Positions 41,466 through 50,649 are shown, numbered from the stretch's first letter. The stretch: DNA of 64,000 bases from Pseudomonas alkylphenolica (GCF_016009175.1 NZ_JADUCM010000030.1:1-64000), one strand, 5' to 3'. Program-made: numbers and translations. The notes: a model not told the origin generated them from the letters alone.

Positions 41466-42475
41466 TGGGCTTGGCCGATCGTTTGCTCAATGCCTGGTAC
41501 AACGGGCATCCGGCCCTGGCCCTGCTGCGTCCGCTGGAGTCGCTGTATCGCCATGTGGTGCAGCGCAAACGCGCGCGATTTCTCAGCGGCGAGCAGCCCA
41601 GCTATCGCGCGCCGGTACCGGTAATCGTGGTCGGTAACATCACCGTCGGTGGCACCGGCAAAACGCCGATGATCCTGTGGATGATCGAACATTGTCGCCG
41701 ACAAGGCTTGCGTGTCGGCGTAGTCAGCCGCGGCTACGGCGCCAAGCCGCCGCAACTGCCCTGGCGGGTGCGTGCTGACCAGAGCGCTGCCCAGGCGGGT
41801 GATGAGCCGCTGTTGATCGTGCAGCGCAGCGATGTGCCGCTGGTGATCGACCCCGACCGCTCCCGTGCCGTTCAGGCGTTGTTGGCCACTGAGACCCTGG
41901 ACCTGATACTTTGCGACGATGGCATGCAGCACTACCGTCTGGCCCGTGACCTGGAGCTGGTGTTGATCGATGCCGCCCGCGGCCTGGGCAATCGCCGCTG
42001 CTTGCCTGCCGGGCCGTTGCGCGAGCCGGTTGAGCGTTTGCAGGCTGTAGATGCAATGCTCTACAACGGCGCGATGACGGACCGCGATGACGGCTACGGT
42101 TTTGTCCTCAAGCCTACGGCGCTGGTCAATCTGCGCACGGGCGAGCGTGCCGGGCTTGAGCGTTTTCCGGCCGGGCAGGCGGTGCATGCGGTTGCCGGTA
42201 TCGGCAATCCGCAACGTTTCTTCAATACCCTGCAGGGGCTAAACTGGCAGCCTGTGCCACACCCTTTTGCCGATCATGCCGAGTACAGCGCTCAAGCCCT
42301 GGGCTTCAGCCCTGCGCTGCCATTGATCATGACCGAGAAGGACGCGGTCAAATGCCGCGCCTTCGCTGCTGACGACTGGTGGTACCTTGCGGTCGATGCT
42401 GAGCCGTCACCGGCCTTTCAGGCCTGGTTCGACGCCCAGCTGGAACGCTTGCTGCCCGGCTCGCGGCTTTCCTGA
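41465..42475 (+). CDS. lpxK: Tetraacyldisaccharide 4'-kinase LpxK
   Basis: 336 residues. It phosphorylates the lipid A precursor at the 4' position on the inner membrane. An N-terminal hydrophobic helix, the P-loop NITVGGTGKTPM (about 57-68), VVSRGYGAK, DEPLLI, and ILCDDGMQHYRLARDLELVLID are LpxK signatures; the C-terminal part has PLIMTEKDAVKC. ATG 41465 shares one base with the upstream stop (TGATG); a TTG at 41462 is less likely. Confidence 0.95.
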   Translation: MGLADRLLNAWYNGHPALALLRPLESLYRHVVQRKRARFLSGEQPSYRAPVPVIVVGNITVGGTGKTPMILWMIEHCRRQGLRVGVVSRGYGAKPPQLPWRVRADQSAAQAGDEPLLIVQRSDVPLVIDPDRSRAVQALLATETLDLILCDDGMQHYRLARDLELVLIDAARGLGNRRCLPAGPLREPVERLQAVDAMLYNGAMTDRDDGYGFVLKPTALVNLRTGERAGLERFPAGQAVHAVAGIGNPQRFFNTLQGLNWQPVPHPFADHAEYSAQALGFSPALPLIMTEKDAVKCRAFAADDWWYLAVDAEPSPAFQAWFDAQLERLLPGSRLS

Positions 42476-42513
42476 TTCGTTTCTAGTTCCGGCCACTGGC
42501 CTGAGGAATTTTC

Positions 42514-42699
42514 ATGGACACCAAACTGCTCGATATCCTGGCCTGCCCGATCACCAAAGGCCCACTCAAACTCAGTGCCGACAAGACTGAGCTGATCAGC
42601 AAAGGCGCTGGCCTGGCCTATCCGATTCGCGACGGTATCCCGGTCATGCTGGAAAGCGAGGCCCGTACCCTGACTGATGAAGAGCGTCTGGATAAATGA
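42514..42699 (+). CDS. Trm112-like small protein
   Basis: 61 residues: MDTKLLDILACPITKGPL, then YPIRDGIPVMLESEAR. This is the Trm112p-like (formerly DUF343) family. One cysteine of a zinc site is kept (ACP) and the later pair is missing, as in other proteobacterial members encoded between lpxK and kdsB. GAGGA precedes ATG 42514. It overlaps kdsB by four bases. Function is unknown. Confidence 0.9.
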   Translation: MDTKLLDILACPITKGPLKLSADKTELISKGAGLAYPIRDGIPVMLESEARTLTDEERLDK

Positions 42700-43460
42700 G
42701 CCTGACCTTTACCGTGGTGATTCCGGCACGCCTGGCGTCCACCCGGCTGCCGGGCAAGCCGTTACTGCCTATCGCCGGCAAGCCGATGATCCAGCTTGTC
42801 TGGGAACAGGCCCGTAAAAGCAGCGCCAGCCGTGTGGTGATTGCCACCGATGACGCCGGTATCTACCAGGCCTGCGAGGCCTTCGGTGCTGAAGTGCTGA
42901 TGACCCGCGCAGACCATGACTCGGGTACCGACCGTCTGGCTGAAGTGGCGGTCAAGCTCGGTCTTGCCGCCGACGCGATCGTGGTCAATGTCCAGGGCGA
43001 CGAGCCGCTGATTCCGCCGGTCATCATTGACCAGGTCGCGGCCAACCTGGCCGCCCACCCTGAAGCGGGCATCGCTACCCTGGCCGAGCCGATCCACGAC
43101 GTGACGGCGGTGTTCAATCCCAATGCGGTCAAGGTGGTCAGCGACTGTAACGGCCTGGCATTGACCTTCAGCCGTGCACCGCTGCCCTGGGCACGCGATG
43201 CATTTGCCCACAGCCAGGACCGCCTGCCTGACGGCGTGCCTTATCGTCGTCATATCGGCATGTACGCGTACCGTGCAGGTTTTCTTCAGGATTTCGTGGG
43301 TTGGGGGCCGTGCTGGCTGGAGCGCACCGAATCGCTTGAGCAGCTGCGTGCACTCTGGCACGGCGTGCGTATCCATGTCGCTGATGCCATCGAGGCGCCG
43401 CCTGTGGGCGTTGATACGCCGCAAGACCTGGAGCGCGTTCGGCGCATTCTGGAGGCTTGA
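42696..43460 (+). CDS. kdsB: CMP-KDO synthetase KdsB
   Basis: 254 residues. It activates 3-deoxy-D-manno-octulosonate with CTP for lipopolysaccharide core synthesis. The nucleotidyltransferase motif VIPARLASTRLPGKPLL, VVIATDD, VVNVQGDEPLIPP and FSRAPLPWARD are diagnostic. It is coupled to both the Trm112-like gene and the phosphatase gene. Confidence 0.96.
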   Translation: MSLTFTVVIPARLASTRLPGKPLLPIAGKPMIQLVWEQARKSSASRVVIATDDAGIYQACEAFGAEVLMTRADHDSGTDRLAEVAVKLGLAADAIVVNVQGDEPLIPPVIIDQVAANLAAHPEAGIATLAEPIHDVTAVFNPNAVKVVSDCNGLALTFSRAPLPWARDAFAHSQDRLPDGVPYRRHIGMYAYRAGFLQDFVGWGPCWLERTESLEQLRALWHGVRIHVADAIEAPPVGVDTPQDLERVRRILEA

Positions 43461-43924
43461 TGCGGGTTCTGTTTGTATGCCTGGGTAACATCTGCCGCTC
43501 ACCTACCGCTGAGGGCGTGCTGCGCCATCAGCTTGAGGCCGAAGGCCTGGGTGAGCAGATCGAAGTGGCCTCGGCCGGCACCGGTGACTGGCATGTCGGC
43601 AAGCAGCCAGACAGCCGCACTCGCCGTGCTGCGCAATTGCGCGGTTATGACCTGTCGCAGCAACGCGCGCAACAGGTCAAGGCCGGTCACTTCAATGACT
43701 ACGACCTGATCCTGGCGATGGACAAGAGCAACCTTGGTCATCTGCGGGCTCTGCAGCCTGCCGGGGCAAAAGCCGAGCTTGACCTGTTTCTGCGCCGTTA
43801 CCAGGGCGCACTGGACGAAGTGCCGGATCCTTACTACGGCGGTGAGCAGGGTTTCGAGCAGGTGCTTGACCTGATCGAAGCGGCCTGCCGGCAATTGGTC
43901 ATCGAACTCAAGGGTCGTCTATGA
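43460..43924 (+). CDS. Low-molecular-weight protein tyrosine phosphatase
   Basis: 154 residues. The catalytic loop is C7-LGNIC-R13 in VCLGNICRSPTAEGV, and the general-acid aspartate is in EVPDPYYGG. Such enzymes can act on tyrosine kinases of capsule export, but no such genes are present here. ATG 43460 shares its first base with the kdsB stop; a TTG at 43457 is less likely. It overlaps murB by four bases. Confidence 0.93.
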   Translation: MRVLFVCLGNICRSPTAEGVLRHQLEAEGLGEQIEVASAGTGDWHVGKQPDSRTRRAAQLRGYDLSQQRAQQVKAGHFNDYDLILAMDKSNLGHLRALQPAGAKAELDLFLRRYQGALDEVPDPYYGGEQGFEQVLDLIEAACRQLVIELKGRL

Positions 43925-44940
43925 GCGGTCAGTGGCAGGAGCAGGTATCGCTCAAGCCGTACAACACCTTTGGCATTGATGTCGCGGCGCGGTATTTCAC
44001 CGATGTGCACAATGATGTCGAAGTGCGCCAGGCACTGGCCGACGCCAAGCACCGGCAAGTACCGGTGCTGGTCATCGGCGGTGGCAGCAATCTGCTGTTG
44101 ACCGCGGATGTACAGGCACTGGTGATGCGCATGGCCAGTCGTGGTGTGCGCATTCTGGCGGATGACGGCCAGCGGGTGATTGTTGAAGCCGAGGCGGGCG
44201 AGCCCTGGCATCCTTTTGTCCAGTGGAGCCTGGCCCAGGGCCTGGCGGGCCTGGAAAACCTCAGCCTGATTCCCGGTACCGTCGGCGCTGCGCCGATGCA
44301 GAACATCGGTGCCTACGGGGTCGAGATAAAGGATGTGTTTGCCGGGCTGACTGCGCTGGATCGCCAGACCGGTGAGCTGCGTGAGTTCACCCTCGAGGAA
44401 TGCCAGTTCGCCTACCGCGACAGTGTGTTCAAGCAGCACCCCGGGCGCTGGTTGATCCTGCGCGTGCGTTTTGCCTTGAGCCACGTCATGCAGGCGCACC
44501 TGGACTACGGGCCAGTGCGTCAGCGCCTGAGCGAGCAGGGCATTGGTCAACCGACGGCGCAGAATGTCAGTGATGCGATTTGCAGCATTCGTCGCGAGAA
44601 ACTGCCGGATCCGGTCGAGCTGGGTAACGCCGGGAGCTTCTTCAAGAACCCGGTGGTCGCTGCAGTGCTGGCCGACAGGATTCGTCTGCAGTATCCGGGG
44701 TTGGTGGCTTATCCACAGGCCGATGGTCAGGTGAAGCTGGCTGCGGGCTGGCTAATCGAGCAGGCGGGCTGGAAAGGGCATCGCGAAGGCGATGCCGGTG
44801 TGCACCGTTTGCAGTCATTGGTGCTGGTGAATTATGGCCAGGCCAGCGGTCTGCAGTTGCATCAGCTGGCGCAGAAAATCCAGGCTGACATTCTTGAGCG
44901 CTTTGATGTCAGGCTGGAGATGGAGCCGAATCTGTACTGA
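43921..44940 (+). CDS. murB: UDP-N-acetylenolpyruvoylglucosamine reductase MurB
   Basis: 339 residues, the longer MurB type. This FAD enzyme makes UDP-N-acetylmuramate for peptidoglycan. Signatures: LKPYNTFGIDVAARYF at the start, VLVIGGGSNLLLTAD, GLENLSLIPGTVGAAPMQNIGAYGVEI, CQFAYRDSVFK and LGNAGSFFKNPVV with the catalytic serine. It is the last gene of the exbB-lpxK-kdsB-murB unit. Confidence 0.96.
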   Translation: MSGQWQEQVSLKPYNTFGIDVAARYFTDVHNDVEVRQALADAKHRQVPVLVIGGGSNLLLTADVQALVMRMASRGVRILADDGQRVIVEAEAGEPWHPFVQWSLAQGLAGLENLSLIPGTVGAAPMQNIGAYGVEIKDVFAGLTALDRQTGELREFTLEECQFAYRDSVFKQHPGRWLILRVRFALSHVMQAHLDYGPVRQRLSEQGIGQPTAQNVSDAICSIRREKLPDPVELGNAGSFFKNPVVAAVLADRIRLQYPGLVAYPQADGQVKLAAGWLIEQAGWKGHREGDAGVHRLQSLVLVNYGQASGLQLHQLAQKIQADILERFDVRLEMEPNLY

Positions 44941-44950
44941 GGCAGGGTGT

Positions 44951-45054
44951 GTAGGAGCGAGCGGGCGGCGCTCCGACTTGCCCGCGAAGAACGATAACGC
45001 GGTGTAGCAGGTGCACCGCGGCGCCTGGTTCGCCGGCAAGCCTGGCTCCTACAG
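44951..45054. repeat. REP/BIME-type composite element, second copy
   Basis: TGTAGGAGCGAG...CTTGCCCGCGAAGAACGATAACGCGGTGT, then GCGCCTGGTTCGCCGGCAAG and CCTGGCTCCTACAG. The same unit-spacer-unit order occurs at 12694-12770, with a longer left arm here. It lies just downstream of murB. Confidence 0.85.
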
Positions 45055-45090
45055 ATCACAGTGCCGACCGTTGTTACTGTTCCGGCATAA

Positions 45091-45124
45091 AAAAAGCCCC
45101 GCCAGTTACCTGGCGGGGCTTTTT
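45091..45124. terminator. Bidirectional terminator between murB and rne
   Basis: AAAAAGCCCCGCCA / TGGCGGGGCTTTTT, a 14-base-pair stem with a 6-base loop between convergent genes. Confidence 0.93.
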
Positions 45125-45137
45125 ATTGCCTGGAATG

Positions 45138-48100
45138 TCAGACGAGCGGCTTTTGCTCTTCTTCCGATTCCACGGCTTCAGCGCTTACTGCGGCAGCCGC
45201 TGCAGCAGCTGCTTCGGCTTCACGCTTACGACGACGCACTTCACGCGGGTCGTTAGGCGCGCGACCGTTCGGCAGCATGACAGCCGGAGCTGGCTCTACA
45301 ACCGGCTCGGCAGCAGGGGCCTGCTCGACGATAGCCGGTGCAGCTTCGACGACCTTGGCGGCCTCGGCTTCAACGACAGGTGCCTGAACGGCTTCCGGCT
45401 CGCGAGGTGCTTCAACAACAGGCTCGGCGATCACGACGGCTTCAGCTGGTGCTTCGACAGGCGCTTCTGCTACGGGCTGAGGTGCCACTTCGGCAACCGG
45501 CTCGATGCTCGGTTCAATCACGGCTACAGGTTCGACGACAGGCTGTTCGACCACAGGGGCGATTGCCACTTCTTCGACAGCTGCAGGCGCTGGGGTTTCG
45601 ACTGCAACAGTCTCGACCACGGTGGTTTCAGTTACTTCGGTAACGGCCGGTGCTTCGACTACTTCAGCAGCCTGAGCAACAACGACTTCAGTCGCTTCCT
45701 GAGCGGCTACCGGGGCAGCTTCTTCAACGGCAGCGGTAGCGCGTTGAGCCTGAACGTTGGCTTGAGCTTCGGCTTCAGCGCTGATGTTGCTGGTCGCCAC
45801 CGCAGCGGTAACGGCCAGGCCGGCTGCCAGTTCGGCGGCCGACGGCTCGGCGCCATCTTCTGCACCGTCTTCAGAACCTTCAACGACATCACCGTTGGCA
45901 TCACGCTGACGCTCGCGGCGGTTGCTGCGACGACGCTGACCACGGGAGCGGCGGCGTGGGCGTTCGCCCTCTGCACCTTCCTGGTTATCGTCCTGCAGCA
46001 GCTCTTCGTTCGGCAGTTGCTCTTCTGCAGCTTCTGCAGCTACTTCGGCTGCAGGGCGAGGCTGACGCTCTTCGCGTGGCGCACGTGGCTGACGCTCTTC
46101 ACGTGGGGCGCGTTCTTCACGCGGCGCACGCTCTTCGCGCGGTGCACGTTCTTCACGTGGGGCGCGCTCTTCACGCGGTGCACGCTCTTCGCGTGGCTGA
46201 CGTTCTTCGCGTGGGGCACGCTCAGGACGCTCTTCACGCACGGCCGGGGCAGCGGCATCCAGTGGTTCGCGCAGTTCACGCACCGGACGCTCTTCGCGGG
46301 TGGCGCGACGGTCTTCACGTGGCGCACGCGGCTGACGCTCTTCACGCGGCTGACGTGGCGCGCGCTCTTCGCGGGCCTGGGTCTCTTCGCGAGCTTCGCG
46401 TGGCTGACGCTCTTCACGCGGGGCACGCTCTTCGCGTGGCTTGCGCTCTTCATCGCGACGGCCATTGCGGTTGCGGCTCTGCTGACGACCGTTGCGGCGC
46501 TCTTCGTTGCGCTGCGAACGCTCGGTGGCTGGCTTCTCGGCAACCACCGGGGCGGCTGCAGGTTCTTCCTTGCCGGCGAACAGGCTGACCAGCGACTTCA
46601 CCAGGCCTTTGAACAGGCTTGGCTCAGGTGCGACGTGCACCGGGGCGGCCGGCTGCTCGGGTGCGGTCGGCACCGGGGCGTTGGCGCGAGCCGGAGCAGT
46701 CTTGACCGCGGCTTCCTGGCGAACCAGGGTGCGGGTGGCGGCAGTCGGCTGGACTTCTTCGGTCTCGGCGGCAGCGATTTCGTAGCTGGACGGGCCGCGC
46801 AGGGCTTCCGGGCTGTCGTCGCGCAGGCGCTGGACTTCGAAATGCGGGGTTTCCAGGTGGTCGTTCGGCAGAATGACGATACGGGCCCGGGTACGCAGTT
46901 CGATCTTGGTGATCGAGTTGCGCTTTTCGTTGAGCAGGAACGCGGCCACCGGGATCGGCACCTGGGCGCGAACTTCGGCGGTGCGGTCCTTCAGGGCTTC
47001 TTCTTCGATCAGGCGCAGGATCGCCAGCGACAGGGACTCGACGTCACGAATGATGCCGGTGCCGCTGCAGCGTGGGCAAACGATGCCGCTGCTTTCACCC
47101 AGGGAAGGGCGCAGGCGCTGACGGGACATTTCCAGCAGGCCGAAGCGCGAGATGCGACCGACCTGGACGCGGGCACGGTCGGCTTCCAGGCACTCGCGTA
47201 CCTTTTCTTCGACAGCGCGCTGGTTCTTGGCCGGGGTCATGTCGATGAAGTCGATGACGATCAGGCCGCCGATGTCACGCAGACGCAGTTGGCGGGCGAT
47301 TTCCTCAGCCGCTTCCAGGTTGGTCTGCAGGGCGGTTTCCTCGATGTCGCTGCCTTTGGTGGCGCGCGCCGAGTTGATGTCGATGGACACCAGGGCTTCA
47401 GTCGGGTCGATGACGATCGAGCCGCCGGACGGCAGGTCGACCACGCGCTGGAAGGCGGTTTCGATCTGGCTTTCGATCTGGAAACGGTTGAACAGCGGAA
47501 CGCTGTCTTCATACAGCTTGATCTTGCTGGCGTACTGCGGCATCACCTGGCGGATGAAGGTCAGGGCTTCTTCCTGGGCGTCGATGCTGTCGATCAGCAC
47601 TTCGCCGATGTCCTGGCGCAGGTAGTCGCGGATCGCGCGGATGATGACGTTGCTTTCCTGGTAGATCAGGAAAGGCGCGGCGCGGTCCTGGGAGGCTTCT
47701 TTGATCGCGGTCCAGAGTTGCAGCAGGTAATCCAGGTCCCACTGCATTTCTTCACTGCTGCGGCCTAGGCCGGCAGTGCGCACGATCAGGCCCATGTCGG
47801 CAGGTGCAACCAGGCCGTTCAGGGCTTCGCGCAGTTCGTTGCGCTCTTCGCCTTCGATGCGGCGGGAAATACCACCGGCACGGGGGTTGTTCGGCATCAG
47901 GACCAGGTAACGACCGGCCAGGCTGATGAAGGTGGTCAGGGCGGCGCCCTTGTTGCCACGCTCTTCTTTCTCGACCTGGACGATGACTTCCTGGCCTTCG
48001 CTGAGCACTTCCTTGATGTTCACCCGGCCTTCCGGGGACTTCTTGAAGTATTCGCGGGAAATTTCTTTCAGCGGCAGAAAGCCGTGACGTTCGGAGCCGA

Positions 48101-48278
48101 AGTCGACGAAGGCGGCTTCGAGGCTGGGTTCGATCCGGGTGATCCGGCCTTTGTAGATGTTGGCCTTCTTCTGCTCGCGCGCACCGGACTCGATGTCCAG
48201 GTCGTAGAGACGTTGGCCGTCTACCAGAGCTACACGCAACTCTTCGGGTTGAGTCGCGTTAATCAGCATTCTTTTCAT
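45138..48278 (-). CDS. rne: Ribonuclease E
   Basis: 1046 residues. It is the endonuclease that initiates mRNA decay, matures rRNA and tRNA, and scaffolds the degradosome. The catalytic half (about 1-520) has MKRMLINATQPEELRVA, an S1 domain (about 35-120), the 5'-sensor, DNase I-like motifs VSIDINSARATKG and IGGLIVIDFIDM with the metal aspartates, and the zinc-link CPRCSGTG. The C-terminal half is low complexity: an Arg/Glu-rich RNA-binding block with tandem PREERA units, then a long Ala/Val/Glu/Pro-rich tail ending in a basic segment. The start is ATG 48278, with a predicted leader of about 680 nt. Confidence 0.96.
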   Translation of the reverse strand: MKRMLINATQPEELRVALVDGQRLYDLDIESGAREQKKANIYKGRITRIEPSLEAAFVDFGSERHGFLPLKEISREYFKKSPEGRVNIKEVLSEGQEVIVQVEKEERGNKGAALTTFISLAGRYLVLMPNNPRAGGISRRIEGEERNELREALNGLVAPADMGLIVRTAGLGRSSEEMQWDLDYLLQLWTAIKEASQDRAAPFLIYQESNVIIRAIRDYLRQDIGEVLIDSIDAQEEALTFIRQVMPQYASKIKLYEDSVPLFNRFQIESQIETAFQRVVDLPSGGSIVIDPTEALVSIDINSARATKGSDIEETALQTNLEAAEEIARQLRLRDIGGLIVIDFIDMTPAKNQRAVEEKVRECLEADRARVQVGRISRFGLLEMSRQRLRPSLGESSGIVCPRCSGTGIIRDVESLSLAILRLIEEEALKDRTAEVRAQVPIPVAAFLLNEKRNSITKIELRTRARIVILPNDHLETPHFEVQRLRDDSPEALRGPSSYEIAAAETEEVQPTAATRTLVRQEAAVKTAPARANAPVPTAPEQPAAPVHVAPEPSLFKGLVKSLVSLFAGKEEPAAAPVVAEKPATERSQRNEERRNGRQQSRNRNGRRDEERKPREERAPREERQPREAREETQAREERAPRQPREERQPRAPREDRRATREERPVRELREPLDAAAPAVREERPERAPREERQPREERAPREERAPREERAPREERAPREERAPREERQPRAPREERQPRPAAEVAAEAAEEQLPNEELLQDDNQEGAEGERPRRRSRGQRRRSNRRERQRDANGDVVEGSEDGAEDGAEPSAAELAAGLAVTAAVATSNISAEAEAQANVQAQRATAAVEEAAPVAAQEATEVVVAQAAEVVEAPAVTEVTETTVVETVAVETPAPAAVEEVAIAPVVEQPVVEPVAVIEPSIEPVAEVAPQPVAEAPVEAPAEAVVIAEPVVEAPREPEAVQAPVVEAEAAKVVEAAPAIVEQAPAAEPVVEPAPAVMLPNGRAPNDPREVRRRKREAEAAAAAAAAVSAEAVESEEEQKPLV
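46092..46217 (-). repeat. Seven tandem 18-bp repeats within rne
   Basis: Units such as ACGCTCTTCACGTGGGGC recur seven times in a row (starts 46092, 46110, 46128, 46146, 46164, 46182, 46200) with third-position differences. They encode the hexapeptide PREERA or PREERQ. Further looser copies lie on both sides within about 46050-46450. A slippage-prone array such as this can change copy number between strains. Confidence 0.85.
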
Positions 48279-48974
48279 GTAATACCGTCGGTTTCCGGGC
48301 TGCCGGAAACGGCGTTCGGCACACACGACTTCTCACGGTCGGTGTCAGGTGCGCAAGGGGTGGCGGGCCACCCCCGTGTCCAGCGACATTCGAGCCAGAC
48401 TGGTAACCCAGTACTGCCGAAGTCGCGACGACGCGTCCTGCTTGCTGTGGTGTCAAATGCACTCAGTCAGGAGGAGGAATCAGCCTTCGGCCGTGGACGC
48501 CCCAGGGGCATCTTGATCAAGACCGGGTCCGGTCGCCTGGCCAAAAGGCCTGTGGACTGGACGCAGTACTACACGGTCCGACGGTTGTGCATCTCCACCC
48601 TACACGTATCCCTGATAATTCGGGTGCTGCCGCGCGCTGAATCCGCAACGGGTTGCATTTATCGCCAGCTCCAATACGGGAGCCCGCGCCTTTTATGTCC
48701 AAGGCTGGTATTTCCGAAGCCTTCGCCTGACTGCGTGAAATTGACGGCACTGACAGAGTGGGCATCGAAAAAAAACGTGGGGGAGGGCAAAACACCGCTC
48801 TTGTAGTTTTTTATCGGTCTTCTCTGCACGGCGCTGGTGGCGATTCCAGGCATTTCTGTAAACTGGCAAAAGCCCCGTCGGACGGCCTCGCGTCCTCGAG
48901 ATTTGCGTCGGTCAGGGCCGGCTAGAAGCCGTGATTCCGCTGGCCAGCCGCTTTTGGCGGCGTTCGCGACTATA
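48279..48974 (-). promoter_or_regulatory. Long leader region of rne and its -10
   Basis: On the minus strand TTGAAG (48992-48997), a 17-base spacer and TATAGT (48969-48974) form a good sigma-70 promoter, placing the start near 48962 and giving a leader of about 680 nt with no gene in it. A U8 tract occurs in the leader (48769-48776). E. coli rne also has a long leader, which mediates autoregulation by RNase E cleavage; the same is inferred here. Confidence 0.6.
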
Positions 48975-49013
48975 GCAGCAATCATTAAGTGCTTCAAATC
49001 CATAAAAAATTGT

Positions 49014-49019
49014 TATGAT
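49014..49019 (+). promoter_or_regulatory. -10 element of rluC, suggesting a leaderless mRNA
   Basis: TATGAT is followed by six bases (TGGCAA) and then the rluC ATG at 49026. A start 7 bases after the -10 would coincide with the initiation codon. No Shine-Dalgarno is present upstream. The -35 is not clear and its expected place overlaps the rne -35. Confidence 0.5.
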
Positions 49020-49025
49020 TGGCAA

Positions 49026-49982
49026 ATGACGACTAATGCCCCTCCGACCTCCGGCGTCCAGCTGATCGAGGTCGCGCCGGAACTTGCCGGCCAACGAATC
49101 GATAATTTCCTCATCACTGCACTCAAGGGTGTTCCCAAGACCTTGATTTACCGGATTTTGCGTAAAGGCGAAGTGCGGGTGAACAAGGGGCGGATCAAGC
49201 CCGAATACAAATTGCAGGCGGGTGACATCGTGCGCGTGCCGCCCGTTCGTCTGCCGGAACGCGATGAACCTGTGCCAGTGGCCCAGGGTTTGCTTCAGCG
49301 GCTTGAGGCCGCCATCGTCTACGAAGACAAGGCCTTGATCGTACTGAACAAACCGGCCGGCATCGCCGTGCACGGCGGCAGCGGCCTGAATTTCGGTGTG
49401 ATCGAGGCCTTTCGTCAGATGCGTCCGGATGCCAAGGAGCTGGAGCTGGTCCATCGCCTGGACCGTGACACCTCCGGGCTGCTGATGATCGCGAAAAAAC
49501 GCAGCATGCTGCGCCACCTGCACGCTGCCTTGCGCGGTGATGGTGTCGACAAGCGCTACATGGCGCTGGTGCGTGGCCACTGGGCGACCGCCAAGAAGCA
49601 GGTCAATGCGCCGTTGCTCAAGAGCAACCTGCGCTCCGGCGAGCGCATGGTCGAAGTCAATGATGAAGGCAAGGAGGCGCTGACGATCTTCCGTGTACTG
49701 CGCCGCTTTGGCGAGTTCGCCACCATTGTCGAGGCGCGCCCGATTACCGGTCGTACCCACCAGATTCGTGTACATGCCTTGCATGCCGGACATTGCATTG
49801 CCGGCGACAGCAAGTACGGCGATGAGGATTTCACCCGTGAAATTCGCGATCTCGGCGGCAAGCGCTTGTTCCTGCATGCCTACGCCCTGACTGTGCCGTT
49901 GCCTGACGGTGGCGAGCTCAAGCTTGAGGCGCCGGTCGACGAAATGTGGGCCAAAACCGTGGAGCGCTTGAGTGCGTCGTGA
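49026..49982 (+). CDS. rluC: 23S rRNA pseudouridine synthase RluC
   Basis: 318 residues. It isomerises uridines 955, 2504 and 2580 of 23S rRNA (E. coli numbering). The N-terminal S4 domain (about 20-80) has GQRIDNFLITALKGVPKTLIYRILRKGEVRVNKGR split by conserved positions. The catalytic aspartate is in LVHRLDRDTSGLL, followed by RPITGRTHQIRVH. It is divergent from rne, a conserved arrangement in gammaproteobacteria. The start is ATG 49026; longer in-frame readings cross the promoter. Confidence 0.95.
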   Translation: MTTNAPPTSGVQLIEVAPELAGQRIDNFLITALKGVPKTLIYRILRKGEVRVNKGRIKPEYKLQAGDIVRVPPVRLPERDEPVPVAQGLLQRLEAAIVYEDKALIVLNKPAGIAVHGGSGLNFGVIEAFRQMRPDAKELELVHRLDRDTSGLLMIAKKRSMLRHLHAALRGDGVDKRYMALVRGHWATAKKQVNAPLLKSNLRSGERMVEVNDEGKEALTIFRVLRRFGEFATIVEARPITGRTHQIRVHALHAGHCIAGDSKYGDEDFTREIRDLGGKRLFLHAYALTVPLPDGGELKLEAPVDEMWAKTVERLSAS

Positions 49983-50643
49983 TTACGATCTGCTGATTTT
50001 CGATTGGGATGGCACCCTCGCCGATTCCATCGGGCGCATTGTCGAAGCCATGCGCCTGGCTGCCGGGCGCGCCGGCCATGCGGTCAGTGATGACGAGGCG
50101 GTCAAGGGTATAATTGGCCTGGCGTTGTCCGAGGCGATCGCCACGCTGTATCCACACCTGGATGCCGAGCAAGTGGCGGTGTTCCGTCAGCACTATGCTG
50201 ATGTGTACATGGCGCTGGATGAGCAGCCATCACCCTTGTTCGATAGCGTGGTGGAGTCGCTTGAGGCGTTTCGTGCCCAGGGCTATCGTCTGGCAGTGGC
50301 CACTGGCAAAGCGCGTCGTGGTCTGGATCGCGTATTGCGGGCCAATGGCTGGGAGGATTATTTCGATATCACCCGGGCTGCCGATGAAAGTCGCGGCAAG
50401 CCGCATCCGCAGATGCTTGAAGAGATCCTTGCGCATTGCCAGGTAGCGCCTGAGCGTGCGTTGATGGTGGGTGACTCGTCGTTCGATTTGGTGATGGCCA
50501 GCAATGCAGGCATGCACTCGGTCGCTGTCGGTTACGGGGCGATGTCGCTGCAAGCGTTGAGCGCGTTCGGGCCGCAGGTCTGTATCGAGCATTTTTCACA
50601 TTTGCAGGCGTGGCTGAATCGCTCGCCTGTGATTCCAGGGTAG
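49972..50643 (+). CDS. HAD-superfamily phosphatase (subfamily IA)
   Basis: 223 residues, GTG start at 49972 overlapping the rluC end by 11 bp. Motif I is IFDWDGTLADS, motif II lies around LAVATGKARRGLDRVL, and motif III/IV are GKPHPQML and LMVGDSSFDLVMASNAG. It resembles phosphoglycolate phosphatase or Gph-like enzymes; the substrate is not predictable. It forms an operon with rluC and sppA. Confidence 0.9.
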   Translation: MRRDYDLLIFDWDGTLADSIGRIVEAMRLAAGRAGHAVSDDEAVKGIIGLALSEAIATLYPHLDAEQVAVFRQHYADVYMALDEQPSPLFDSVVESLEAFRAQGYRLAVATGKARRGLDRVLRANGWEDYFDITRAADESRGKPHPQMLEEILAHCQVAPERALMVGDSSFDLVMASNAGMHSVAVGYGAMSLQALSAFGPQVCIEHFSHLQAWLNRSPVIPG

Positions 50644-50649
50644 GTGAGC

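Noticed and set aside
45126..47768. Long plus-strand open frame of about 880 codons antisense to rne
   Set aside because: It mirrors the codon-biased, repetitive rne coding strand. Its translation is low-complexity (Arg/Leu/Phe runs) with no ribosome site, while the minus strand encodes an unmistakable RNase E.
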